From the NCBI RefSeq assembly GCF_003265705.1, contig NW_020312775.1:3986822-4050821 (forward strand): DNA of 64,000 nt, given 5' to 3'. Below the pieces are notes generated by a model. It saw only the letters and a program-made list of their open reading frames with translations. It was not told the DNA's origin and did not search any database. This document shows, one piece after another, positions 22,866 through 34,404 of the stretch. Position 1 is the first letter of the stretch. Every line of letters starts with the position of its first letter. The translations under genes were made by a program, and so were the position numbers. Origin of the DNA: Callorhinus ursinus. Its lineage: Eukaryota; Chordata; Mammalia; Carnivora; Otariidae.

Positions 22866-23070
22866 GCAAAGAAAGCATTATATGTGAAATAGAGACCAGG
22901 GTTTTGAGTCCTAGATGTAATACTTATTAGTTATGTAACCTTAAGCATCCACTTAACCTTTGCAAACCTCTCTTGCCTCATTTGTTAAATGAGGATAATG
23001 ATGCCTACACAACACCTTTTAGGGTCATTGTAAGGATCAAAAGAAGAGAACATACAAAAGGCTACTTTGC
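22866..23070 (+). mobile_element. MIR SINE
   Basis: Good MIR core: gttttgagtcctagatgtaa, acttaacctttgcaaacctc, aaatgaggataatgatgcct, then gggtcattgtaaggatcaaa. Its first 68 bp are duplicated at 21716-21783. Confidence 0.8.
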
Positions 23071-23805
23071 ACACCAGAAAGTGAAGTGCAAATATGTGGC
23101 ATTGCTTTATAAACTACATTTTGAAAAACTGGGAAATTAAAGCTCTGCAATGCTGAATAACTTACCTAAATTCACTAGGTCATTTTCTGTCTAAGGAGAT
23201 CTCCGAACTTAAAGCTCATTTCCCTTTCCTCTAAACTCTGCACTCTCCCTTTGTGTCTGGAAACACAAAGTGTCATATGCTAATTTTTTAAAAAACTCAT
23301 CTTTAATTAAGCACTACCTAGAGTGTTACAATATAGTAATAAATGTGTATTTCTTTATAATGAACTCTATTCCCAAATCCCCACCTTGTTAAAACTGGGC
23401 AAGAAAAAAAATTAGCTGTAATATGTAAACTAGTATACTGGAAAAAAATAATTAAGACCTTGTTAAAAATTCAATTTTGACCTTCAATTTAAAAAGGGGG
23501 AAAACATCTCCCAACGTCATTATGCAGCTTAGAAGCTAAGAAGTTCTCCTCCTATTGTAGCTAGTATTGATAACATTGACCTTGTATAACTTTCCTAATG
23601 AAATACAACTGTCCCACAGGGAAAAGAGAACTGACTAACAAGTCAGTTGACCCCTTGCCTCAGGTCAGCATTCCTAGGCTCTCATGTAGGTTGCAATGTC
23701 CTCATCCTAACTTTTCACTATTTCTCCTCCCTTATATCTTGCCAACATCATCTTCTTCACCATCTACCATCATTGCAGTCATCTTGATTCTCATCCTCAT
23801 CATTG
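23071..23805. other. No recognised element
   Basis: AT-rich DNA. 'aaactgggaaattaaagctctgcaatg' (23125-23165) and the text up to about 23230 may be another worn MIR. The open frame at 23598-23819 has no motif. Confidence 0.4.
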
Positions 23806-23809
23806 ATAA

Positions 23810-24130
23810 GATTTATTGAGCATTTATTACATCCCTGGAATGATATATAGTGCATAACATGCACTCTTTCATTCAAACCTTACAACATCTCCAAGCAGTA
23901 ACTATCATAATCATCTCAAGTTTTTAAGGGCAAGCAAGCACTGTGTGCCTCACACATTTTTGTATTCCTCAGAGTGCTTGCAAATGCAGGCCACTTCTAT
24001 TTTCTCCTCTGTAAAATAGAGATAACAATAGGTCTCTCCAAGTGTTGCTAAAAAGATTATATGAAACACCATAAAGCACCTAGTACTATGCCTGGCACAT
24101 AGTGCACCCTCAATAATATTTATTACTTAG
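23810..24130. mobile_element. Two MIR fragments in opposite orientation
   Basis: 23810-23925 is the MIR complement (atttattgagcatttattac, ttcattcaaaccttacaac). 23995-24130 is MIR in the plus sense (tctcctctgtaaaatagaga, then agtactatgcctggcacata and ccctcaataatatttattac). Confidence 0.7.
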
Positions 24131-24435
24131 ATTTGAATCAGAACATATGTTTATGATGGAGAGTAACCCCTAAAATCAGAAATTCAAAATTTTCTTAACC
24201 AGTTTAACTTCTCAGTGGTAACCTTGGGATATGTCAGACTCAGAAAATGCTGCTTCATAGGGTGTTTATTCCTTTCCAGAGACTCAAGCTAAACTCTATA
24301 CTCTTTATTCTCCATGGTACTAATGCAATTATCTGAAAAAGCTTCAATTGTAAAATAGTCACATATTGTAGAATTATACTTAGTAACACAAAAAGATTTT
24401 TAAATGAAGTATTAAGTTAAAATAAGTGTGCCCCC

Positions 24436-24500
24436 ATATATATGTGTGTATATGTATTTTTGCACATGCGTATATATGTGTGTATAGGTGTGTACATAAT
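24436..24500 (+). repeat. (TA)n/(TG)n microsatellite
   Basis: Irregular alternating purine-pyrimidine repeat (atatatatgtgtgtatatgt, gcgtatatatgtgtgtatag). Confidence 0.8.
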
Positions 24501-24575
24501 CACAGATAAGAGACTGGTTGAAATACATCAAAATACTAAGAGTGGATAATAGATGACTTTTATTAATTATCTTTT

Positions 24576-24779
24576 TAAAATTTTTTTTAAAATTTTATTT
24601 ATTTATTTATTTGGGAGAGAGAGCACAAGTGGGTGAGGGGGGCAGTGGGGAGGAGCAGGAGAGGGAGAAGCTGATTCCCCACTGAGCTGGGATCCCAAGG
24701 CAAGGTGGATCCCAGCACCCCAAGATCATGACCTGAGCCAAAGGCAGACGCTTAACTGACTGAGCCACCCAGGCATTCC
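24576..24779 (-). mobile_element. Can-SINE, minus strand
   Basis: The minus-strand head is ggaatgcctgggtggctcag. Target-site duplications tattaattatctttt (24561-24575) and tattatttatctttt (24780-24794) differ by one base. Confidence 0.94.
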
Positions 24780-24794
24780 TATTATTTATCTTTT

Positions 24795-25129
24795 AAAGAA
24801 ATCTCTGAACATTTTACAATGCACCTATATTATTTTCTATTTAATTTTTTTTTTATTTTGAAGGAAAGGAGGAAGGTAGGAAGAGAGGGAGAGAGTTTAA
24901 ATGATAGGCAGCCTATAAGTTCACTTCAGCAGACTCTAGATTTTCGATGTTTATATGCTCACAGCCCCATCCTGCATCTTCCAGAACCCTGTGACCATGA
25001 GAAGGCCACAGCAGAGCTAACTCTAGAGCTTCCTGCCATTTCCTTGTAAAACCATGAGTTTTTCTAACTGAGCAGGTAGAGAATCTTATTCATATTTAAA
25101 TCTGAGAGTATAATCTTGATAATAATTGT
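24795..25129. other. No recognised element
   Basis: Contains a T-run and a short purine tract (24860-24895). The open frame 24819-25049 starts in low-complexity sequence and has no known domain. Confidence 0.4.
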
Positions 25130-25490
25130 AGCTTAACATTACTGAGGGGTTTACTGTGGGCCAGTCTCTGCCACTCTCCATATATCCATTCATGCAATTC
25201 TCATAATAACCCCTGGAGTTAAGTTCTCTTCATTTAGTAAATACTAAGCTTTCACCCTTTAACTGGCACTGTTCAAAGCATTTGGTAAACAGTGAACAGA
25301 ACAAATATTCCTTGTAGAGCTTATATTCTAGTGGTGGAAGACAAATAATGTCTCTAATTTGTAAGTATACAAACTGAGGTACAGAGAGCTTAAGCACCTT
25401 TCTTAAGGTCACAGAGAGCAAGTTTTGGATCTGTGATTTGAACCCAACATTCCATCCCCAATATTTGCGTTCTTAACCATTACACTGCAA
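25130..25490 (-). mobile_element. MIR split by another ancient repeat
   Basis: 25130-25240 and 25355-25490 are consecutive parts of one MIR read on the minus strand (plus strand: 'tttactgtgggccagtctct', 'catgcaattctcataataac' and then 'caaactgaggtacagagagc', 'gtgatttgaacccaaca'). Between them, about 25245-25350 carries a different repeat piece ('ctggcactgttcaaagcatt', 'cttatattctagtggtggaa') like the unnamed family at 48588. Confidence 0.65.
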
Positions 25491-26033
25491 TTGGTTAAAA
25501 AGGAAGTCTCATTGGAGGGATTATCCAAAAGAAGTTATAGTGTGCAATTACTGAGACGAATCCTGGTCCTGAGTACAAATTCATGTTCCAACCTTGTATG
25601 TTATGCGTAAAAGAACCATTTTAAATTCCTTCACCTGAAAAAATGTTAGCTTTGAGATCAAATGCCATTTAGTTTGAATGAGACAGGGTAATCCCAAATT
25701 CCAAGTATTTTTAGATATGTCTATATTACTTATATGCCAGGAATATTCACTAAGGAATGTAGTAAGTTTGAAAATGTACTCTGTCTGATTTAATGTTCAA
25801 GTGGATGGGAAAGCAGGTTCTCAAAAAACTAAGTCTGACCAAGGTTTATAGAAACAGGAAAGAAAGACAAGGAAATGTGTATCCTCTCCTCCTACCTTGG
25901 AACCAAAGGTGGTTACTTCTCTTTCAGAGAAGTAGATTACATTCTTGTTGAATGTAATCTGAGCTGGTCTCTGGGACAGACTCTGGAACTGTGCCCAAAG
26001 AAAGTTCCTCTGTTCTCTACACAAAAGAGATGG
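25491..26033. other. No recognised element
   Basis: AT-rich DNA without an assigned repeat or gene. Overlapping open frames on both strands at 25821-26117 are unsupported, and one extends into the next SINE. Confidence 0.4.
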
Positions 26034-26045
26034 GGCTCAATATTT

Positions 26046-26255
26046 TTTTTAGATTTTTTATTTATTTATTTGAGAGAGGGAGGGACAGAGAGAGTGAGAA
26101 AGAGAGAGAGAGCATGAGTAGGGTGAGAGACAGAGGGAAAAGCAGACCTCCCCACTGAGCAGGGAGCCTGATGCTGGGTTCAATCCCAGGATCCCAGGAT
26201 CATGACCTGAGCCAAAGGCAGACGCTTAACCAACTGAGCCACCCAGGTGCCCCGA
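26046..26255 (-). mobile_element. Can-SINE, minus strand
   Basis: The minus-strand head is ggggcacctgggtggctcag. The target-site duplication ggctcaatattt is perfect (26034-26045 and 26256-26267). Confidence 0.95.
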
Positions 26256-26734
26256 GGCTCAATATTTGAGAAAGGTAGAATAAGCTGGATTGTGCCAGAG
26301 CACATTTATGTCTCTCCTAAACAATCAGTATGCTTATGTTTTGTTTAATTGAAAGGAAAAATATCCTGAAATAATGTATGAAAAATTAAGAGAACAAACC
26401 AAGACATTAAACTTCTAGCTGGACCTATTGTTTGGATTTACCTTGAGCCTTTAGATGATTTGAATGATTTAAACTTAAATTGTAAGTTAATTTCCATGAC
26501 TCAAAAAGCAGTTGAGTCTAGTATCCCCACATAAGTGGGTTTTGAACTAGAGCTAAAGAGGCTGAACACTATCATAGGCCCTTTTGAGTCCTGGGCTTGC
26601 CCAAATTGAGATATTTCAAATGAAATGGCTATAAGGAAAGGTAATGTTACAAACCACGTTTCCCCCAAGATTGCAAACAGTGAGTTTCTCAAAAGCTGGG
26701 ACCTCCAACTTCTCCATGGTTATAACCACTATAT

Positions 26735-26792
26735 GTCACATGGTTTCTGGCATATAGTAGGCTCTCAATAAATGTCTGTTAGATAAATAGCT
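26735..26792 (+). mobile_element. L2/MIR-type 3' tail
   Basis: The phrase 'ggtttctggcatatagtagg' followed by 'ctctcaataaatgtctgtta' is the common 3' end shared by L2 and MIR elements. Only the tail survives. Confidence 0.6.
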
Positions 26793-28129
26793 TAGTATAT
26801 ATTTTTGATTCCTTAAGCATGAATGAAGAAGATTTTTTAAGGGTTCTATATCTGTAGGAGCTTTTTATGGTATTTCTACAATATTCTTGAAAGAAGTAAA
26901 GGGGTATTTATAAACTCTGTCAGATTTATCAATAGGTAAAATAACTCTTGCTCCAAAAAGTCTGAGTTCTGTTCAAAGGGTAGATGAAGAATAACACCAA
27001 GGCAAAGCCTCTGGAAGAAACATAACATGAGTTGCAAGAAAGAGAAGTTAAAAGAAAACCATGATAATATATTATATGCATGGTGTTCCTTCAGTAATCT
27101 TGAAATAGTTCCCTTCTGAGGTACAAGCAACTTCCATCCTTTCCTCTCGCCTAGGGTTACAAAAGCTTTCAGAGATGGTTGGTGAGAAGCATGAGGCTGT
27201 GGGTAGCTGTTCTTTATTCCTCTTTCACACACAGTATCCTGTCTTTCTGACCCTGAGCTTGCTTTTTGTACACTGCTAGCAGACTGTGCAACAGAATAAT
27301 GGATTATTTTTCAGGGTCTCAATAGTGCTCTTTCTTACCATTTTCATTAAATTAATGAATGTCAGTCTTTGATCCAATGTAACTGAAGGTTAATTGGTAA
27401 GCTTTTTTCCGGGAGGGGTTGTCAGTATGGGAGTTGTCAGACCCTGCTGTGTGCTGCTGATAGCTGCAGCTATGGAGGAGACCAGGTAGAAGCAACCCGA
27501 TTAGCACTGGGATTACTTCATATATGATATAATCAGGCAAAGATACTACAACAATGAGGTGTCTGTCTTCCTTTGAAACAAGATACAAGAAATGGCAGAA
27601 AAGGAGGGCTAAGGAGACGGTGGAATGCTTCATGTGCAATCAATCTCCAGTGATCTTAGGAGAGTCTAATGGAATCTTGGTTCTACAGAGATGGCAATGC
27701 TAATTTTAATCAGACACATTATGAAGCAAATTAAACAAAATCACCTTAAACCCTTTTGAGACTAAGCTAAGGTATAAACAAGCAAACAGATACACAAAGA
27801 CTTTAATGTGTTCTGTAAAACCAACCAACATTCCAAACCACATATAAAAGCCTGTCCTCTTTTATAAACACAGTCTGGCAAACATTTGCCTCATCTCTTC
27901 TGAAATGTGCTGCATAGGCTAAACTATGAAAAATCAATCCTACTGGAAAGACTTGATTTACAACTTTTCTCAGTGGACAAGTAAAAGTATACCAAAAGGT
28001 TCAGAGTCACATTAACTCTGTCATGGCCGTTAGGATTTTACTTGATAAAGTGCTGCTGTTGCTCACTAAATGTGGACTTAGTGTCACTAAATATGCACTG
28101 TTGCTCACTAAATAAGCATTGTGTCACTT
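26793..28129. other. Unique DNA; one ORF of uncertain meaning
   Basis: No repeat recognised. A 95-codon minus-strand frame (27352-27639) starts with a signal-like hydrophobic stretch and has a second hydrophobic segment near residues 30-56. I could not recognise it, and its flanks show no exon structure I trust. Around 28050-28130 the word 'gctcactaaat' recurs three times. Confidence 0.4.
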
Positions 28130-28139
28130 AGTAAGTGGT

Positions 28140-28492
28140 TTAGACCATTTTAGGTTGCTATAACAAAATACCATAGACTGGGTTGTTTAAAAATGAGAGA
28201 AATTTATTTCTCACTCTTCTGGAGCTTAAGAAGTCCAAGATCAAGACACCACCATGATTGCCTTCTGGATAGGACCCTCTTCCTGCTTCATAGCTGGCAC
28301 CTCCTCTCTGTGTCCTCACATGGTGGAAGAGGCAAGAGACGTCTCTGGAGCCTCTTTCATGAGAGCATTAATCCCATTCATTAAGACTCTGCCTTCATGA
28401 CCTAACCACCTTTCAAAGACCTACTTCCACTTTAACGGTTAGGATTTCAACATAAATTTTAGAGATACACAAACATTCAGACTATAGCAGCA
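28140..28492 (+). mobile_element. Ancient mammalian repeat, family not assigned
   Basis: The text 'ggttgctataacaaaatacc', 'atagactgggttgtttaaaa', 'ctggagcttaagaagtccaa', 'tgtcctcacatggtggaaga' and 'ggatttcaacataaatttta' is a well-known repeated mammalian sequence. I recognise it as interspersed but cannot assign its class by eye. Confidence 0.6.
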
Positions 28493-28599
28493 AGTTGCTG
28501 GTGTAACACAAAAATCAACATATCCCAATAGCCTCCAAAAGTCAGTTTACTTTGGAAACTTCTCCAGTCCTATGAGGACTCCTTTGCCACCAGGAGAGG

Positions 28600-28658
28600 A
28601 ATGGCAGCTGCGGAGACAACAATAATTTTGCCAAAGTGACAAGAAGCCTTTAGCCATT
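28600..28658 (+). repeat. Duplicated segment, copy 1 left part
   Basis: Resembles 29988-30043 (aataattttgccaaagtgac versus aataattctgccaaagtgac). The copy continues after the SINE at 28866-28905 (ccattggtcctctttaaacc). Confidence 0.8.
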
Positions 28659-28865
28659 CTTCTTCTTTTTTTTTAAGATTTTATTTATTTATTTGTCAGA
28701 GAGAGAAAAAAAAGAGAGAGCACAAGCAGGAGGAGTGGCAGGCAAAGGGAGAAGCAGGCTCCCTACTGAGCAAGGAGCCCAGTGGGGACTCAATCACATG
28801 ACCCTGGGATCATGACCTTGAGCTGAATGCAGCTGCTTAACCCACTGAGCCACCCAGGCATCCCA
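28659..28865 (-). mobile_element. Can-SINE, minus strand
   Basis: The minus-strand head is gggatgcctgggtggctcag. The short target-site duplication agccatt lies at 28652-28658 and 28866-28872. The paralogous segment at 29988-30075 lacks the SINE and so shows the empty site. Confidence 0.94.
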
Positions 28866-29636
28866 AGCCATTGGTCCTCTTTAAACCCATTCACCATCCT
28901 CTTCCACAACATATTGCTTAGTTGCCTCAGCTATACTACCAAACATAACTACTATCTCTCCTCAGCACACAGAATGTGTTATTCTCCTATCATTACAACA
29001 CCATCAACCTCTACTTTTCTGCCAAACCAAACCTCTCCTTTGTCTCAAAATTCTGTTGGAGATTTACCTCCTGTAGCCAGTTTTCCCAGCTGGCCCTACA
29101 TAGATGGTCACTTCTACCTTCTAAACTTCCATTTTCTTCTCCATGGATTGTATCTCACTGATAAATGTTTATCTGGACAACTGCACAAATATCACACAAA
29201 CACACTCACATATACCCTCATATTCATTCATGTGTTTTTAGACCTACTGCTTTTAATAGACTATATTCTAATGTATTTCAGAAGTTTCTCTTAAGCTAGT
29301 AGTGGCTACCACATTTGCATTGCATTCACATTGGCTAAGAGTTTGAAAAAGAATGAATTTCTCAAAACAGAATCTTGTAAAAAAAATCAGCCAAGAAATC
29401 TTGTCTTTCCACTCTCATTTTTTTTACTTTTTTTTGTTCCTCATAAAACAACGCTCCCTAAGTCCACATCATTTTCCACATATTCCCTAAAAATCCCATT
29501 ATGCTTAAAGAGCTATTATTTCCTTTCTTGCCTCATAATTTTTGACAGTGGTATCACATATTATCTTTTTTAAGGCAAAACCAATTGTGGAGAGAAAGCT
29601 GCTATCTGCTCAGATCTAACTCACTAACTAAACCAA
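28866..29636. other. Unique DNA after the SINE
   Basis: 28866-28905 finishes duplicated segment copy 1. The remainder has no recognised repeat. The 155-codon frame 28827-29294 begins inside the SINE and reads Ser/Thr/His-rich sequence without any domain, so I do not call it a gene. Confidence 0.45.
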
Positions 29637-29715
29637 CATATATATGTATATATATATGGGGATATATATATATATATATACACACTCACACACACACGTG
29701 CACACACATATACCA
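29637..29715 (+). repeat. (TA)n(CA)n microsatellite
   Basis: Runs of atatat interrupted by tgg, then cacaca with a cgtg break. The minus-strand Tyr/Ile repeat is an artefact of it. Confidence 0.9.
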
Positions 29716-29987
29716 CCCATATATAACTTTGTGGTTGACAAAGAAATGTGTTTAGAATTGAACTTTTTACTGCACTATTCTGACACATGGAAATATATTT
29801 AGGTTTGAGCATTAAAGCTCTACATTTTTCTGGTAAAATTTTGTATGTAGAAATAAATATATATTGTTTAATGTAAATAGTTATAGATCTAATGCACACA
29901 GAAGCTAAATTCATGAACATAATTTCTATTCTTTATTCAAACCCCTGTATTACCAGGGATGTAATGCTGTGCTAGAACTCTGAAAGA

Positions 29988-30075
29988 TGATAGCTGCAAA
30001 GACAAAAATAATTCTGCCAAAGTGACAGGAAGCCCTTTAGCCATCGTGCCTCTTTGAACTCATTCACTTCTCATT
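29988..30075 (+). repeat. Duplicated segment, copy 2 (no SINE)
   Basis: Paralogue of 28600-28658 joined to 28866-28905, with scattered substitutions. It reads agccatcgtgcctctttgaa where copy 1 carries the SINE. Confidence 0.8.
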
Positions 30076-31674
30076 ATGAACCCCTGTGGCAGAATTTGAG
30101 TAAACCAACAACACTGACATGACTTCAAAAAAAAGGACAACACAAAAACTTGGAAATCTTGGAGGGTGAAATTGAATATTTGCCACATTCAGTAGGGATT
30201 CATGAGTAGTCTTCATGTCATCAAATGTACTATGTATGTTATTTGTTATTAAACACAAATCCTACTTTAAAGATATCAGTTATGTGTCACTTAATCTCTT
30301 CTATTTTAGAAAACAAGCAATTTCTGTTGAATTCCATTATATAGATTTCTATTAAACCCAAACAAAAATAGATAGAGATGACTGATTCCCTGAGCTAACA
30401 ATATTTGCTACTGAATTTTTCTCCAGTTATCATCAACCAGAGTAATTTTTGATCTTTAGAATTTTTCACAAGAATGTATCAAATTCATTTTCTACTATTG
30501 GCCTAACTACATTATGGAAATTTGAACATAGAGGGTAGAAATAGCACATGCTAAATCAATCTTCTTGGATTATTCATATTTATTCCTGTTTTGGGTATAT
30601 TTGGTATTGAGTCAGATTTTAATATAGTGCACACATTTTCATTTCCTCAGCCTGAATTTTAGGTCCACTCATTTTTAAATGTCTCTCTCACACACACCCT
30701 AACAAATGCATCCCCAATAATCATTTCAGATTGTATCCTTTCAAACTTCTATGGGCAGATCCACAGATTTTACGGTATCGAGGACATCATTAGGTTTGGC
30801 CATTTAGGGATAAATAAATGACAGAAAAGATGGGTGGTTGTCCTTAGCAACTACTGCATCACATGCTATTTGTGTTATCTTTGAGCTGCAGAGCATCACC
30901 TTCTTTTTAAGAAACACAAGCATGCACATATAGTACACCCCATGATGGTTTTCAGCTAATCACAATTCTAAAATAATTATAACATAAGAAGTGGTGCACA
31001 TATTCCTTTGGCTTCACTTTCCTGTTTATCATGCAGATATCCTCAAAATGTAACACCTAATTTTTTCTTGTTTTTAAGAAACAATTTCACTGAATAATAT
31101 TTTTATGGAGGGAATAAGAGGCAGTGGAGCATTAGATTTGATTGCAATAGCAGGCTGTTTAAAATAACAATAACTACTTCAGGCAATAATTTGAGAGACT
31201 TCCCAGTATAGAAATCTGGCTTTTAGATGATTTTCTCTCCAATTTTGTGATGTGTATCTTAATTTCTTTCTTCTTTAAAGGTCATAGCACAGTACTTGTT
31301 ATAAGGGGACATTGAAACAGAAACAGATTTTAATCCTAGGGATTGTGAACACAACCAAATGTTTCTAAAATTGTATAGGCCAAAAGGAGGTTTTTTTTGT
31401 GCAAATTTAGCTAATTAAACTTTTAATAGTCTCACCTCTGAGAATTGTTTAAGTATATACACTCTGTGGGTTAGATGACCTACCCGTCCCTTCAGAAAGG
31501 CAATTATCAAAAGGAATTGATTTTTTTAAAATTCAGATATTCCTGAGAACATTAGGCATTTCTCACTACAAAAATTAATATTCTTCAAAGTTCTCTGTAA
31601 AACAAAGACTGCCCTTGAGGAGATTTCTTTTTTTTCTTTAAGGTAAGGATACATTGATGAAGATTTATCACTTT
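30076..31674. other. AT-rich DNA, nothing recognised
   Basis: About 1.6 kb without a gene or assigned repeat. All frames are short. Confidence 0.45.
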
Positions 31675-31700
31675 AAGAATTTCTCTCCAAGGGGAAGGAG

Positions 31701-31709
31701 CAAGATGGC
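31701..31709 (+). promoter_or_regulatory. YY1-like site at L1-A 5' end
   Basis: caagatggc lies 15-23 bp inside the element, at the same place as the YY1 site that positions transcription start in human L1. The equivalent in L1-B reads caaaatggc, with one change. The role here is inferred from that parallel. Confidence 0.5.
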
Positions 31710-32823
31710 AAAGGAGTAGGAGACCTAAATTTCCTCTGGTCCCAGGAATTCTGCTAGATAGTTATCAAACCATTCAGAACACCTACAAACTCAACAGGAG
31801 ATCAAAGAAAAGAATACCAGCAACTCTCTGAATAGAAAAACGACCACTTTCTGGAAGGTAGGATGTGCAGAGAAGTGAATCTGAGGGGATATTTGGGAAC
31901 ATAGACCGCAGGAGGAAAGAGCCTCCTCAGCCAGCTACTAGCAAATGACAGAGCAGCAGAGCACAAAATCGGAATTTTTAGAGGAAGTCTGCTCTGCTGA
32001 GGGATGTCCCTCCAGTGGCTAAGTGGGGGGGGGGATAGAACCCTTGCTGGGACAGCATGGTCTCAGGACCCTCGGAGTCACAGAAAGACCAGGGGTGACT
32101 GAGTGTGGCAGAGCTCCCAGGTATTGGAGTGGGGAAGCCGGCTGCAAAGACGGAGCTGAGGAGTAGGCTGTCTGCTTGGGGTTGCCATAAACGATGATCT
32201 GTAGCACAGTCGGGCCACTACTCTTCAGACAGGGACCCAACAAGTGGTAGATCTGGGGAGACTCCCCTTCTTCCCCCAGGAGGAGTGGCATGGGAGCACA
32301 CCATAGGAATCTGCTGGGTTTGGAGACTCCAAATGGGGTTGTGTGTCAGAGACAGAAATGCTCGGTCACAGGCTGGGTGAGCATGGAGTGTGGCCAGAGA
32401 CCAGGGACACAGGAGTGATTGACTGCTTTCCTCTGAGGGTTCACTGAAGAGTGGGGCCCTGAGTTCTTGGCTCCTCTGGGATGAGAGATTGAGAGGGCAC
32501 CATTTTCACTCCTGTCCTCCAAAGCTGTACGGAAAGCTTTCAGGGAACAAAAACTACTGAGAGCAAACCCCAGCAGATTACTTAGCCTGGACCCTGGCAA
32601 GGGCAGTGCAATCCCGCCTCAGGCAAAGACATTTGAGAATTACTGAAACAGGCCCCTCCCCCAGAAAATCAGCAAGAAGATCCAGCCAAGACCAAGTTTA
32701 CAGATCAATGAGAATGGCAAAAAGCCAATGCTAGGAGAATACAGCACATAGAATTAATGGCTCTTTTCCCGTGATTCTTTAGTATTTCAAAGATAATTTT
32801 TAATTTTCTTTATTTTTCTCTTT

Positions 32824-33265
32824 TTCTATTTTTTAGTTGGATGTTTCTTCTTTCATTTTTCAACCATCTTATCAATTCTTTTTTTAAAATGTTTTTTAAT
32901 TTTTCATTTTTACCATCATATTCTATCTTTTCATTGTATTTAACTTATTTTTTGTATATATTTATAAGTATTTTTTCTTTAAAATTTTGGGATACAGTTT
33001 CTTCTAACAGACCAAAATATACCCTAAATCTAGTGTATGACGTTGTCCTAGTCTCCCACCTGGTCACACTCTCTCTTTTTTTAAATTTTTCTTTCATTCT
33101 TTTTTCAACCAACTTCTTATCAATTTCTTCTTTAAAATCCTTTTTAATTTTTATCTTTACAGTCATATTCTATCCCTTCATTGTATTTACCCTTATTTTT
33201 GTATATATATGTTTTTCTTTAAAATTTTGGGAAGCAATTTCTTCTAACAGACCAAAATATACCCA
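32824..33265 (+). repeat. Tandem ~240-bp units in L1-A 5' UTR
   Basis: Two T-rich units (about 32824-33024 and 33069-33265) share 'tctttaaaattttgggatac', then 'cttctaacagaccaaaatat'. The same pair appears in L1-B on the minus strand (58006-58072 and 58271-58345), so the repeat is part of the family's 5' UTR. Confidence 0.85.
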
Positions 33266-33432
33266 AAAGAGTGTGTGGCTCTGTTCTATTAAACAGCTTG
33301 ATCAAATATTTTCTCCTTTTCTTTCCCTCCCAGTTTCAGGTCCCTTCTGATTTGTTTAGTGTATATTTTTCTGGGTTCATTGTTACCCTTTAGCATTTTG
33401 TTCTCTCATTCATCTATTCTCCTCTGGACAAA

Positions 33433-34323
33433 ATGACAAGGCCAAAAAACTCACCTCAAAAAAAGAACAAGAGACAGTACCGACTGCCAGGGACTTAATC
33501 AATACAGACATTAGTAAGATGTCGAAACTAGAATTCAGAATGACAATTATAAAGGTACTAGCTGGATTGAGAAAAGCATAGAAGATACTAGAGAATCCCA
33601 TTCTGAGGAAATAAAAGAACTAAAACCTAACCAAGTCGAAATCAAAAAGACTATTAATGAGGTGCAATAAAAAATGGAGGCTCTCACTGCTAGGATAAGT
33701 GAGGCAGAAGAGAGAATTAGTGATATAAAAGACCAAATGATGGAGAATAAAGAAACTGAGAAAAAGAGAGATAAACAACTACTGGATCACGAGGGCAGAA
33801 TTCGAGAGATAAATGATACCATGAAGCAAAATGACATTAGAATAATTTGGATCCCAGAAGAAGAAGAAAGAGAGGGGCGAAGAAGGTATATTGGAGCAAA
33901 TTATAGCAGAGAACTTCCCTAATTTGGGGTAAGAAACAGGCATCAAAATCCAGGAGGCACAGAGAACCCCCCTCAAAATCAATAAAAATAGGTCAACACC
34001 TCGACATCTAATAGTAAAACTCAAAGTCACAGAGACAAAGAGAAATCCTGAAAGCAGCACAGGACACAAGGTCTGTAATGTACAATGGTAGAATCATTAG
34101 ATTGGCAGCAGACCTATCCACAGAGACCTGGCAGGCCAGAAAGGACTGGCATGATATATTCAGAGCACTAATTAAGAAAAATATGCAACCAAGAATACTA
34201 TATCCAGCTAGGCTGTCATTGAAAATAGAAGGAGAGATAAAAAGATTCCAGGACAAACAAAAACTAAAGGAATTTGTGAACACCAAACCAACCCTGCAAG
34301 AAATATTGAAAGGGGTCCTCTAT
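33433..34323 (+). pseudogene. L1-A ORF1 (RNA-binding protein), broken
   Basis: Remnant of the L1 ORF1 protein, a trimeric RNA chaperone that coats L1 RNA. The start ATG (33433) is preserved, but the frame stops within about 22 codons after a one-base shift. A coiled-coil stretch with heptad-like E/I/K residues is readable at 33674-33840. The start of the RRM-like domain follows, up to a frameshift near 33900. The C-terminal domain (T-W-Q-A-R-K-D-W-H-D-I-F, then L-Y-P-A-R-L-S) is open at 34078-34320. The expected stop (TAA in L1-B at 56838-56836) is TAT here at 34321-34323, so the C-terminal frame reads on into ORF2. Confidence 0.93.
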
Positions 34324-34404
34324 AAAAAGAAAGAGCCTAAAAGTAACATAGACCAGAAAGGAACAGACACAATATACAGTAACAGTCACCTTAGGGGTAA
34401 TACA

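Noticed and set aside
28827..29294. 155-codon plus-strand open frame
   Set aside because: It begins inside a SINE and has no domain; composition looks like non-coding pyrimidine-rich DNA.
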